From positions 37,242-101,241 of the forward strand of contig NZ_JAAGUY010000021.1 in the NCBI RefSeq assembly GCF_010868145.1: 64,000 nt of DNA, read 5' to 3'. Below are positions 26,189 through 34,726 of this stretch, in pieces. Below the pieces are notes generated by a model that had not been told where the DNA came from, made no database searches, and saw nothing but the letters and a program-made list of their open reading frames with translations. The translations under genes were made by a program, and so were the position numbers. How positions within the stretch are numbered: position 1 is the stretch's first letter; every line of letters begins with the position of its first letter. The DNA is from Nocardia cyriacigeorgica (GTDB taxonomy: Bacteria > Actinomycetota > Actinomycetes > Mycobacteriales > Mycobacteriaceae).

Positions 26189-27775
26189 TCAGTCCAGCGT
26201 GCCGATCACCGATTCCGCGCCGGCGAGCAGCGCGCCGGAAGCGGCCAGCTCCACGGCCTTGTCGATCTCCGGCGCCAGATGCCGGTCGGTGCCGGGGCCG
26301 TCGACGTGCTCACGCAGCACCGCGCGAACGGCACCGGTGGCCGGGGACGGCTCCAGCGGAGCACGCAGGTCGAGCGCGCGGGCGGCGGTGAGTGCCTCGA
26401 TGGCGAGCACGCGGGTCAGGCCGTCGAGCGCGCGGCGCAGCTTGCGCGCGGCGGACCAGCCCATGGACACGTGGTCTTCCTGCATTGCCGACGACGGGAT
26501 CGAATCGACGCTGGCGGGAGCAGCCAAACGCTTCAATTCCGACACGATGGCCGCCTGGGTGTACTGGGCGATCATGTGCCCGCTGTCCACACCCGGATCA
26601 TCGGCCAGGAACGGCGGGAGCCCGTGGTTGCGGGCCTTGTCGAGGAAGCGGTCGGTGCGGCGTTCGCTGATGCTTGCTACGTCGGCGACGACGATGGCGA
26701 GGAAGTCGAGGACGTAGGCGACGGGGGCGCCGTGGAAGTTGCCGTTGGATTCGACGCGGCCGTCGAGGGTGACTACGGGGTTATCGACGGCGCTGGCGAG
26801 CTCGCAGGCAGCTACGCGTTCGGCGTGGGCGACGGTGTCGCGGGCGCCGCCGGCGACCTGGGGAGCGCAGCGCAGGGAGTAGGCGTCCTGGACGACGGTG
26901 CAGTCGGGAGTGGCGTGGCTGGCGACGATGGCCGAATCCTTCAGCAGCCGAGTCATATTCGCGGCCGCGACCGCCTGGCCGGGCTGCGGGCGCAGGGCTT
27001 GGAGGTCGGCGGCGAAGACCTTGTCGGTACCGAGCAGACCCTCCACACTCATCGACGCCGTCACGTCCGCGAGCTGGAGCAGCTTGCGCAGGTCGTGGCA
27101 GGCCAGCACCAGCATGCCGAGCATGCCGTCGGTGCCGTTGATCAGCGCGAGGCCCTCTTTTTCTTCGAGCTCGACCGGCTCGATGCCTGCCGCCGACAGA
27201 GCCTGTGCGGCCGGCATGAGCTCACCGTCGGCATCGCGCACGGTGCCCTCGCCGATCACAGCCAGCGCGACATGCGACAGCGGCGCAAGATCACCGGAGC
27301 AGCCGAGGCTGCCGTACTCGTGCACCACCGGTGTGATCCCCGCCGACAACAGGTCGGCGTACACCTGCGCCACCTGCGGACGCACCCCGGTGCGACCGGT
27401 GGCCAGCGTGGACAGCCGCAGCAGCATCAGCGCGCGCACCACCTCACGCTCCACCTCGGGACCGGAACCGGCGGCATGTGAGCGGACCAGGCTGCGCTGT
27501 AACTGCTTACGCAGCTCCAGCGGGATATGCCGGACCGCGAGCGCGCCGAACCCGGTCGACACGCCGTAGACGGGCTTCGGGTCCGCGGCCAGCGCCTCGA
27601 TCCGCTTGCGGCTCTCGGCGAGCGCGGCGATCGCGTCGTCCGACAGCCGCACCGGGGCGCCGTCCCTGGCGACCCGCACCACGTCCTCGGGCGCCACGGG
27701 ACCGGTCCCGACGACCACGGCATCGGCGCTGTCCGCCGCTGCTCGCCCGGCGCGTCGCAAGGTCTCCATACTCAC
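26189..27775 (-). CDS. hutH: Histidine ammonia-lyase
   Basis: A 528-residue lyase that converts histidine to urocanate and ammonia. It shows YGVSTGFG with the catalytic Tyr, GRTGVRPQV, the MIO-forming region GSLGCSGDLAPLSH (about residue 159) and ESNGNFHG. The MIO triad is Cys-Ser-Gly instead of the common Ala-Ser-Gly. Lineage is clearly HutH rather than PAL. GTG 27775 has GGAG seven bases upstream and is preferred; ATG 27769 is two codons in. It lies 38 bases after the APC permease and shares its promoter with operator B. Confidence 0.95.
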   Translation of the reverse strand: MSMETLRRAGRAAADSADAVVVGTGPVAPEDVVRVARDGAPVRLSDDAIAALAESRKRIEALAADPKPVYGVSTGFGALAVRHIPLELRKQLQRSLVRSHAAGSGPEVEREVVRALMLLRLSTLATGRTGVRPQVAQVYADLLSAGITPVVHEYGSLGCSGDLAPLSHVALAVIGEGTVRDADGELMPAAQALSAAGIEPVELEEKEGLALINGTDGMLGMLVLACHDLRKLLQLADVTASMSVEGLLGTDKVFAADLQALRPQPGQAVAAANMTRLLKDSAIVASHATPDCTVVQDAYSLRCAPQVAGGARDTVAHAERVAACELASAVDNPVVTLDGRVESNGNFHGAPVAYVLDFLAIVVADVASISERRTDRFLDKARNHGLPPFLADDPGVDSGHMIAQYTQAAIVSELKRLAAPASVDSIPSSAMQEDHVSMGWSAARKLRRALDGLTRVLAIEALTAARALDLRAPLEPSPATGAVRAVLREHVDGPGTDRHLAPEIDKAVELAASGALLAGAESVIGTLD

Positions 27776-27813
27776 AATTGTTCTCCGTTCCGAAATAGGT
27801 CGTAGGACAAAAC

Positions 27814-29217
27814 TCAGGCGCGCTCGGTCACCGGTGCGGCGACCGGGACGTCCTCCGGCTCGGGCTCCGGACGCACCCAGCGGCGATACGCGATGAACAG
27901 CAGCACCAGCCACACCACGCCGACGACCAGCGCGACCCGGCTGTCGGTGTCGAAGGCGATCACACCGATCACGAACACCAGGAACCCGATGGTGATCAGC
28001 TGCCCGTAGGGCCAGAACGGCACCGGGAACTTCAGCTCCGCGACCTCATCGGCGCTCATCCGGCGGCGCGAGCGGTAGTGCGAGAGCAGGATCATCAGCC
28101 AGACGAAGATGGTCGCGAAGGTGGCGATCGAGGCGATGACCAGGAACACCTTGTCGGGGATCAGGTAGTTGAGCAGCACGCCGACCAGCAGCGTGGCGGT
28201 CATGATGACCACCGTCATCCAGGGCACGCCGTTGCGGGAGACCTGCTTCATCACCGCGGGTGCCTGGCCGCGCTGGGCCATACCGAACATCATCCGGCCC
28301 GCTCCGAAGATATCGCTGTTGATGGCCGACAGCGCCGCGGTGATCACCACGATGTTGAGCACCGTCGCGGCCGGGCCGATGCCGAGCCCTTGGAAGATCT
28401 GCACGAACGGGCTGCTTTCGCCGCTGATGCTCTGCCACGGGTTGATGGCCATGATGACGGCCAGCGTCAGCACATAGAACAGGATGATCCGAACCGGGAC
28501 GGTATTGATCGCGCGCGGGATCGTGCGCTCCGGATTCTCGGCTTCACCTGCGGTGATACCGATGATCTCGGTACCGCCGAAGGCGAACATGACGATCGCG
28601 AAGCAGGCGACGAAACCACCGAAGCCTTCGGGGAAGAACCCGCCGTCAGCCCACAGATGGGAGACACCGGTGCTGGTGTCGTGGACACCGAAACCGAAGA
28701 TCAGGATGGCGATACCGCCGGCGATCATGGCCACGATCGCGACGATCTTGACCAGGCTGAACCAGAATTCGACCTCGCCGAACACCTTGACGTGCAGCAG
28801 GTTGATCGCGCCGATGAAGAAGATGATCGACAGCACCCAGATCCATCGGGGCACGTCCGGGAACCACAAGCCCATGTACACGCCGAACGCGGTGACGTCG
28901 GCGAGGCAGACGATGATCATCTCGAAGGTGTAGGTCCAGCCGGTCATGAACCCGGCCAGCGGGCCGAGGTGCTTGCTGGCGTACTCGCCGAACGATCCGG
29001 AGACCGGGTTGCTCACCGCCATCTCGCCCAGCGCGCGCAGCACGATGTAGATCGCGGCGCCGCCGATGAGGTAGGCCAGTAGCACGGACGGGCCTGCGCG
29101 ATTGATCGCTTCGGCCGAGCCGTAGAACAGGCCGGTCCCGATGGCCGATCCGAGCGCGATGAAACGTATGTGCCGGGCGTTGAGCCCACGGGTCAGCACT
29201 TCGGCGGTCTTGTTCAA
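27814..29217 (-). CDS. APC-family amino acid permease, probably for histidine
   Basis: A 467-residue transporter with twelve predicted helices and the amino-acid-permease signature near the start: LNARHIRFIALGSAIGTGLF and INRAGPSVLLAYLIGG, then GEMAVSNPVSGSFGEYA. It resembles the histidine/proline permease subgroup (HutT, ProY). The start is TTG 29217, six bases after GGGAG; no ATG is near. First gene of the permease-hutH operon under operator B. Specificity for histidine is inferred from context. Confidence 0.9.
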   Translation of the reverse strand: MNKTAEVLTRGLNARHIRFIALGSAIGTGLFYGSAEAINRAGPSVLLAYLIGGAAIYIVLRALGEMAVSNPVSGSFGEYASKHLGPLAGFMTGWTYTFEMIIVCLADVTAFGVYMGLWFPDVPRWIWVLSIIFFIGAINLLHVKVFGEVEFWFSLVKIVAIVAMIAGGIAILIFGFGVHDTSTGVSHLWADGGFFPEGFGGFVACFAIVMFAFGGTEIIGITAGEAENPERTIPRAINTVPVRIILFYVLTLAVIMAINPWQSISGESSPFVQIFQGLGIGPAATVLNIVVITAALSAINSDIFGAGRMMFGMAQRGQAPAVMKQVSRNGVPWMTVVIMTATLLVGVLLNYLIPDKVFLVIASIATFATIFVWLMILLSHYRSRRRMSADEVAELKFPVPFWPYGQLITIGFLVFVIGVIAFDTDSRVALVVGVVWLVLLFIAYRRWVRPEPEPEDVPVAAPVTERA

Positions 29218-29295
29218 ACCATTCTCCCGAGATCGTTCAGGCGGAAACCGATGCGTTTGGGCCGCGGTTGTGTGTCCCGTCACATTGGCCCTACA

Positions 29296-29325
29296 TGTAT
29301 AAACCTGTCTATACAGGAATGTCAA
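29296..29325 (-). promoter_or_regulatory. Promoter of the permease-hutH operon with HutC operator B
   Basis: On the minus strand TTGACA (29325-29320) and TATACA (29301-29296) are 18 bases apart. Operator TGTATAAACCTGTCTATACA at 29296-29315 covers the spacer and the -10. This placement suits repression by HutC. Confidence 0.85.
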
Positions 29326-29389
29326 CGCCCACATTCCGTACAGCGCGAGCCCGCGGTGGCCACGACAGGCGAACCGCCACGTCAGCCCC

Positions 29390-29418
29390 TTGACAGCCTG
29401 TCTATACAGGCCTATACA
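29390..29418 (+). promoter_or_regulatory. Promoter of the permease-hutI-hutG operon with HutC operator C
   Basis: TTGACA at 29390-29395 and TATACA at 29413-29418 are 17 bases apart, a near-consensus promoter. Operator TGTCTATACAGGCCTATACA at 29399-29418 fills the spacer and -10. Its reverse complement reads TGTATAGGCCTGTATAGACA, like sites A and B. Confidence 0.88.
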
Positions 29419-29507
29419 TATTCGGCATGGCGTGATCCACCACACAGCGCGGTAACCACCGCGCCGCCGGGTCGCCACTCATGTCGACGCCGCAGAAAGT
29501 CAGGCTC

Positions 29508-30944
29508 ATGAACAACGACGGCACCTCCGAGGACATCCTCAGGCTCGAACGCCGCACCATCGACGTCGTTCCGGACAACGAACGGCATGGCACACCGCGC
29601 AGCCAGTTCACCCTGTGGTTCGGGGCGAATATGCAGATCACCGCGGTGGTCGACGGTGCGCTCGCGGTCGTCTTCGGCGCCGACGCGCTCTGGGCAATTC
29701 TAGGGCTACTCATAGGCAACGTCTTCGGCGGTGCGGTCATGGCACTGCATTCGGCACAGGGCCCGCGGATGGGCCTGCCACAGATGATCTCGAGCCGTGC
29801 CCAATTCGGCGTCAAAGGCGCAGTGGTTCCGCTGGTGCTGGTGATCCTGATGTACCTGGGATTCGCCGCCACCGGCACCGTGCTGGCCGGGCAGGCAGTC
29901 GACAAGATGCTCGGGATCGACAACCCGACCGTCGGAATCCTCATCTTCGGCGCGCTCACCGCGTTCGTCGCCATCACCGGGTATCGGCTGATCCACGTGG
30001 TCGGCCGCATCGCCACCGTCCTCGGGATCCTCGGCTTCACCTACCTGGCGATCCGGTTGTTCGCCGAATACAACGTCGGCGACTTCGTCGGCATCATCGG
30101 ATTCGACCCGGTGACCTTCCTGCTGGCCATCTCCCTCGGCGCAGGCTGGCAGCTGACCTTCGGCCCCTACGTCGCCGACTACTCCCGATACCTGCCGCGC
30201 AGCACCAGCGAACGCACCACCTTCTGGTCGACCTTCCTCGGCAGCGTCATCGGCTCGCAATGGTCGATGACCTTCGGTGCGCTGGTCGCGGCGGTCGCCG
30301 GTGACGCGTTCCTCGGCAACCAGGTCGGGTTCCTCGGCGAGCTCGCCGGGCCCGCCGTCATCGCCTTCCTGATCTATCTGGTGATCGTGGTCGGCAAACT
30401 GACGGTCAACGTACTCAACGCCTACGGCGGTTTCATGTCAGTGCTCACCAGCGTCACCGCGTTCAACGGGCGCTCGCACATCTCCACGGTCGCCCGCAGC
30501 CTGTACATCCTCGGGTTCGTCGGGGTGTCGATGTTGATCGCGATCGCCGCGAGCGCAGACTTCCTGGAGAACTTCAAGAACTTCGTCCTTGTGCTGCTCA
30601 TGGTGTTCACGCCGTGGAGCGCGATCAACCTGATCGACTACTACCTGATCTCCAAAGAACGCATCGATCTGCCCGCGCTCTACGACCCGGCGGGCCGCTA
30701 CGGCGCATGGAACGTACCCGCGCTGGCCTGCTACGCCCTCGGCGTGGTCGCGCAGATCCCGTTCCTGGCGCAGAAGCTCTACACCGGCCCGATCACCGAC
30801 ATGCTCGGCGGCGCCGACATCTCATGGATCGTCGGCATCGTATTCACGGCCGCGATCTACTACCCGGTCGCCAAACGCACCAACAACCCACCCGCGCAGA
30901 TGATCTACCCGTCGCACACCGCGATGGTCGACACCCGTATCTAG
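29508..30944 (+). CDS. NCS1-family permease (cytosine/purine permease-like)
   Basis: A 478-residue, twelve-helix transporter. HGTPRSQFTLWFGANMQITA, YVADYSRYLPRSTSERTTFW and FTPWSAINLIDYYLISKERI are hallmarks of PF02133. It is the first gene of an operon with hutI and hutG, so it likely imports urocanate, histidine or an imidazole relative rather than cytosine (inference). ATG 29508 is favoured, with a weak AGAAAG upstream; ATG 29481 is possible. Having two permease types in one hut regulon suggests two substrates. Confidence 0.88.
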   Translation: MNNDGTSEDILRLERRTIDVVPDNERHGTPRSQFTLWFGANMQITAVVDGALAVVFGADALWAILGLLIGNVFGGAVMALHSAQGPRMGLPQMISSRAQFGVKGAVVPLVLVILMYLGFAATGTVLAGQAVDKMLGIDNPTVGILIFGALTAFVAITGYRLIHVVGRIATVLGILGFTYLAIRLFAEYNVGDFVGIIGFDPVTFLLAISLGAGWQLTFGPYVADYSRYLPRSTSERTTFWSTFLGSVIGSQWSMTFGALVAAVAGDAFLGNQVGFLGELAGPAVIAFLIYLVIVVGKLTVNVLNAYGGFMSVLTSVTAFNGRSHISTVARSLYILGFVGVSMLIAIAASADFLENFKNFVLVLLMVFTPWSAINLIDYYLISKERIDLPALYDPAGRYGAWNVPALACYALGVVAQIPFLAQKLYTGPITDMLGGADISWIVGIVFTAAIYYPVAKRTNNPPAQMIYPSHTAMVDTRI

Positions 30945-30953
30945 GAGTCATGC

Positions 30954-32129
30954 ATGGCAACCACCGCACTGACCGATATCGGCGTCCTCGTCACCAACGA
31001 TCCCGCCCTCGGCGAAGGGCCGCTCGGCCTGCGCCGTGACGCCGCCGTCGTCTTCGAAGACGGCGCCGTCGCCTGGGTCGGCGATTCGGCCGCCGCTCCG
31101 GCCGCCGATACGCAGCACTCCCTTGACGGGCGCGCCGTACTGCCCGGATTCGTGGAATCCCACTCGCACCTGGTGTTCGCCGGGGACCGGGCCGAGGAGT
31201 TCGCGGCGCGGATGTCCGGGCAGAAGTACGCAGCGGGCGGAATCCGTACCACCATCGCGGCCACAAGGGCCGCCACCGATGAGCAGCTCGGGGCGAATGT
31301 GCGCAGGCTGCTCGACGAATCGTTGCGGGCGGGCAGCACGACCGTCGAATGCAAATCCGGCTACGGGCAGTCGGTCGCCGACGAACTGCGCAGTGTCCAG
31401 GTGGCAGGACGCCACACCGACGAGGTGACGCTGCTGGCCGCGCATGTGCCACCGCCCGAGTACGCGGGCCGCGCCGACGACTATGTGGCGATGGTGGTCG
31501 CGGAGATGATCCCGAAGTGCGCTCCGCACGCCAAATGGATCGACGTATTCTGCGAGCAGGGCGCCTTCGACCGCGACCAGGCGCACGCCGTGCTCACCGC
31601 CGGAATCGCGCACGGACTGATTCCGCGGGTGCACGGAAACCAGCTGCGGCAGGGGCCGGGTGTACAGCTCGCGGTGGAGCTCGGGGCGGCATCGGTCGAC
31701 CATGTGACGCACGTGAACGCCGCCGATATCGACGCCCTCGCCCAGAGCGACACCGTCGCCACCCTGCTGCCCGGCGCGGACTTCTGCACCCGCAGCAGCT
31801 ATCCCGACGCTCGCGCACTGCTCGATGCGGGTGTGACGGTGGCGCTTGGCGCCGACTGCAACCCCGGCACCAGCTATACGACCAGCCTGCCGTTCTGTAT
31901 CGCCATCGCGGTGCGCGATATGCGCATGACACCGGACGAGGCCGTCTGGGCCGCCACCGCCGGCGGCGCCCGTGCCCTGCAACGCACCGACATCGGCGCG
32001 CTGACGCCCGGCGCCCGCGCGGACGCACTCGCGCTCGACGCGCCATCCCACCTGCACCTGGCCTACCGGCCCGGCGTCCCGTTGATCAGCCGAGTGTGGC
32101 GCGAAGGCACGCTCGCCCACGCGAACTGA
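30954..32129 (+). CDS. hutI: Imidazolonepropionase
   Basis: A 391-residue amidohydrolase performing step three, 4-imidazolone-5-propionate to N-formimidoyl-glutamate. It has the first metal motif LPGFVESHSHLVFAGDRAEE, the AGGIRTTIAATRAA loop, ECKSGYG, the His in LIPRVHGNQL, the His in ASVDHVTHV, and the Asp in ALGADCNPGT. It has normal length and no targeting signal. AGGAG overlaps the stop of the permease gene, so translation is linked. Confidence 0.96.
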   Translation: MATTALTDIGVLVTNDPALGEGPLGLRRDAAVVFEDGAVAWVGDSAAAPAADTQHSLDGRAVLPGFVESHSHLVFAGDRAEEFAARMSGQKYAAGGIRTTIAATRAATDEQLGANVRRLLDESLRAGSTTVECKSGYGQSVADELRSVQVAGRHTDEVTLLAAHVPPPEYAGRADDYVAMVVAEMIPKCAPHAKWIDVFCEQGAFDRDQAHAVLTAGIAHGLIPRVHGNQLRQGPGVQLAVELGAASVDHVTHVNAADIDALAQSDTVATLLPGADFCTRSSYPDARALLDAGVTVALGADCNPGTSYTTSLPFCIAIAVRDMRMTPDEAVWAATAGGARALQRTDIGALTPGARADALALDAPSHLHLAYRPGVPLISRVWREGTLAHAN

Positions 32130-32139
32130 GGAGCACACG

Positions 32140-33054
32140 ATGCAACCACGCTGGACTGGCCGCACCGATGGCACCGCCCCCGAACACCTGCGCTGGCATC
32201 AGGTCGTCGAACCGTACGAGTCCGGTGTCGAGCCGGGCGCGTGTGTGTTCATCGGTTTCGCCAGTGACGAGGGGGTGCGACGCAACAAGGGACGCGTCGG
32301 CGCGGCAGCCGGACCCGATGCGCTGCGTCAGGCACTGGCACCCATGGCGCTGACCGAACCACACCGCGCCTTCGACGCGGGCAACGTCACAGTTGTCGAC
32401 GCGCTCGACGAGGGTCAGCGCGAGCTCGGCGCCACTGTCGCAGAGCTATTGGACGCCGGGCATTTCCCGATCGTCCTCGGTGGCGGCCATGAAATCGCCT
32501 ACGGCACCTACCTCGGCGTTGCCCGGTCCGCGCTGCGCACTTCTAGCACCCGGGTCGGAATCCTCAACCTCGACGCCCATTTCGATCTCCGCGCCGACCC
32601 GGTCCCCAGTTCCGGCACTCCGTTTCGGCAGATCCTCGAAGCGGACGGCGGTGTGCGGTACGCCGTGCTCGGCATCAGTCAGCCGAGCAATACCGCCGCC
32701 CTCTTCGACACCGCCGCGAAGTTCGACGTGCGCTACCTACTCGACGACGATTGCGATCAGGCGGCCGCACTCACCTTCGTAGACGGCTTCCTCGCCGAGG
32801 TCGACCTCGTGTACCTCACCATCGATCTGGACGTCCTGCCCGCCTCTGTCGCGCCGGGCGTCAGCGCTCCCGCGGCCTTCGGGATCCCCCTCCCGACGAT
32901 CCAAGCCGTCTGCGACCACGTCACCGCGAGCGGCAAGCTCGCTGTCGTGGATGTGGCCGAGCTGAATCCGGGGCTCGATATCGATAACCGAACCGCACGA
33001 ACGGCAGCGCGATTGATCCACCGCATCGGCACCCGGCATATGCCGTTGAGCTGA
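32140..33054 (+). CDS. hutG: Formimidoylglutamase (HutG, ureohydrolase family)
   Basis: A 304-residue Mn-dependent arginase-family enzyme that hydrolyses N-formimidoyl-glutamate to glutamate and formamide. The metal motifs are GGGHE (114-118), LDAHFDL (145-150) and TIDLDVLP (227-233). NKGRVGAAAGPDALRQAL is the family substrate loop. It follows hutI by ten bases and closes the operon. The presence of this one-step enzyme means the four-step ATP-free route is used rather than the HutF/formylglutamate route. Confidence 0.94.
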   Translation: MQPRWTGRTDGTAPEHLRWHQVVEPYESGVEPGACVFIGFASDEGVRRNKGRVGAAAGPDALRQALAPMALTEPHRAFDAGNVTVVDALDEGQRELGATVAELLDAGHFPIVLGGGHEIAYGTYLGVARSALRTSSTRVGILNLDAHFDLRADPVPSSGTPFRQILEADGGVRYAVLGISQPSNTAALFDTAAKFDVRYLLDDDCDQAAALTFVDGFLAEVDLVYLTIDLDVLPASVAPGVSAPAAFGIPLPTIQAVCDHVTASGKLAVVDVAELNPGLDIDNRTARTAARLIHRIGTRHMPLS

Positions 33055-33067
33055 ACGCGCGAAGGCA

Positions 33068-33100
33068 GCCGTCGGACCAATAGCCAGTCGAGCCGACGGC
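33068..33100. terminator. Possible terminator hairpin after hutG
   Basis: GCCGTCGG at 33068-33075 pairs with 33093-33100 around a 17-base loop, 13 bases after the hutG stop. There is no U tract and the loop is large, so the assignment is moderate. Confidence 0.5.
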
Positions 33101-33119
33101 CGCGAACTAATGTCGAGCC

Positions 33120-33830
33120 GTGACCAGCGAATCTCACGAAGCGGCCATGCGGCTGCTCGATACTGTCACCGAATCGACGCAGCGTCTGCTCGCCACGATC
33201 GATTCTCTGGACGACGCCGCTCTCACCGAGCCGTCCCTGCTGCCCGGCTGGACCCGCGGGCACGTGCTTGCGCACCTGTCCCGAAATGCCGACAGCCTGG
33301 TCAATCTGCTGCTGTGGGCGCGCACCGGAATCGAAACCCCGCAGTACGCAAGCGCTTTCCTGCGCGAATCCGACATCCAGGAAGGCGCCCCACGGCCCCT
33401 CGCCGAGCAGCGCACCGATTTCGTGGAGTCGGCGCAGCGTTTCGTGGGCCTCGCCCGCACCCTCACCCCCGAGCAGTGGGAAGCCGAGGTACGCACCCGG
33501 CAGGGCCGCCCTGTCCCCGCGACCGAGATCGTCTGGATGCGCTGGCAGGAGGTCGAAATCCACCACGTCGACCTGGGCGCCGACTACACCCACACCGACT
33601 GGCCCAGCGCCTTCGTCACCCGACTGCTCCCCGAGGCCGCAGCGAGCTTGAGCAAGTCCGCCACAGAACCGTTCGACATCATCACCCCCGACTTCACCAC
33701 CACCATCGGCGAAGGCACTCCCACCCACACCATCACAGCCCCCGCTGCCGACACTCTCGTATGGCTCCTCGGCCGCAACACCCCCGACTCACTCCCCCAA
33801 CCTCTCCCGCCGCTCCCCGACTGGAAGTAG
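33120..33830 (+). CDS. Maleylpyruvate isomerase-family mycothiol-dependent enzyme
   Basis: A 236-residue DinB/MDMPI-fold protein: LLATIDSLDDAALTEPSLLP, GWTRGHVLAHLSRNADSLVN (with the first metal His), the middle WMRWQEVEIHHVDLGADYT (second and third metal His) and a C-terminal MDMPI_C part. Relatives use mycothiol as a thiol cofactor, which fits an actinobacterium. The precise reaction is unknown. The GTG start has TAATGT six bases upstream (leaderless). It is separate from hutG. Confidence 0.9.
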   Translation: MTSESHEAAMRLLDTVTESTQRLLATIDSLDDAALTEPSLLPGWTRGHVLAHLSRNADSLVNLLLWARTGIETPQYASAFLRESDIQEGAPRPLAEQRTDFVESAQRFVGLARTLTPEQWEAEVRTRQGRPVPATEIVWMRWQEVEIHHVDLGADYTHTDWPSAFVTRLLPEAAASLSKSATEPFDIITPDFTTTIGEGTPTHTITAPAADTLVWLLGRNTPDSLPQPLPPLPDWK

Positions 33831-33897
33831 AGCGAGTGGGACCTGGTTGCGGCAATTGTCGAGAAGACCCAGCAGCCAGGTACCCTCGCGAGCGGTG

Positions 33898-34230
33898 TCA
33901 GGCGGCCTTGGCGGACCAGCCGTGGTGGGTGAGGCGGCTGTGGGGGGCTACGTTCGCGACGGGGGCGCCGGTGCAGTCGTTGGAGGCGAACAGCAGAAAG
34001 TTGCGCGAGCTGCGGTTCTCGACCTCGATCTCACGCGGGAAGCCGCTGGCCCAGCACTGGTCGAGGTTGCTCAGCTCCATCGTGCCGTCGATCATCACTA
34101 CTTCGCGGCCGTCACCTCCGCCGAAGGAACCGGTGGGAAGGCCGGCGGGAAAGGCGGACGCGGCAGGTGCCGCCACGGACGCGGCGATGATAGTGAGAGC
34201 ACCCATGCAGGAGACCATTCCAAGTTTCAC
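33898..34230 (-). CDS. Small secreted protein, paralogue of the gene at 21339-21665
   Basis: A 110-residue exported protein with signal peptide MKLGMVSCMGALTIIAASVA and cleavage near ASAF at about residue 26. The mature domain GREVVMIDGTMELSNLDQCW, FPREIEVENRSSRNFLLFAS, NDCTGAPVANVAPH, HHGWSAKA matches the 21339-21665 protein along its length, with both cysteines kept. GTG 34230 has TAGCAT exactly six bases before it and the upstream bases (TTGTAnCATCGGC) are shared with the paralogue, so both look leaderless and similarly promoted. Function unknown. Confidence 0.85.
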   Translation of the reverse strand: MKLGMVSCMGALTIIAASVAAPAASAFPAGLPTGSFGGGDGREVVMIDGTMELSNLDQCWASGFPREIEVENRSSRNFLLFASNDCTGAPVANVAPHSRLTHHGWSAKAA

Positions 34231-34279
34231 GCGCCGATGCTACAAGCCGCGGACCGGCCATCCCCACCGCTGGAGGGTG

Positions 34280-34726
34280 TCAGCTGTCGCCGCTCGGGCG
34301 TGCCCGGAGGATCTGATCTCCGGCGTCGACGTAACGTTCGAACAGGTCGGTGACGTCGGCCAGACGTGCCCGAGCCGGCGGATCGTCGGTGAGTTCGGCG
34401 CCATGACGGAGGACCTCGACGAAACGGCGCGCGCGCTGCTGGCTGGCCGCGAGCAGGTTCTCCAGACCGCCGCGCGCTTCGACGAGTAGGCGACGACTGC
34501 CGGGTTGCGCGATGGTGCGGGCCAGGCCCCAGGACACCAACTCACGGACAGCCGTGCTCACCGCCCCCTTGCTGGCGTCGGCGACCACGCCGAGGTAGTC
34601 GAGGCCGACCGGTTCGGATTCGAGCAGCAGCCTGCCGTAGACGCGACCGGTGGCCCTGGCGAGGTTCCAGGAGGCGAACAGGTCGCCGACCTGCTGGGCG
34701 AACTCTTCTCGCTCGTCGGCGCTCAT
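34280..34726 (-). CDS. GbsR/MarR-like transcriptional regulator
   Basis: A 148-residue winged-helix regulator. ASWNLARATGRVYGRLLLES, VGLDYLGVVADASKGAVSTA and VRELVSWGLARTIAQPGSRR form the DNA-binding domain of the GbsR-like MarR subgroup; the rest is a dimerisation helix. ATG 34726 overlaps the hydrolase stop as ATGA. It likely autorepresses through the ATATTCA/TGAATAT palindrome before the hydrolase (inference). Confidence 0.88.
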   Translation of the reverse strand: MSADEREEFAQQVGDLFASWNLARATGRVYGRLLLESEPVGLDYLGVVADASKGAVSTAVRELVSWGLARTIAQPGSRRLLVEARGGLENLLAASQQRARRFVEVLRHGAELTDDPPARARLADVTDLFERYVDAGDQILRARPSGDS

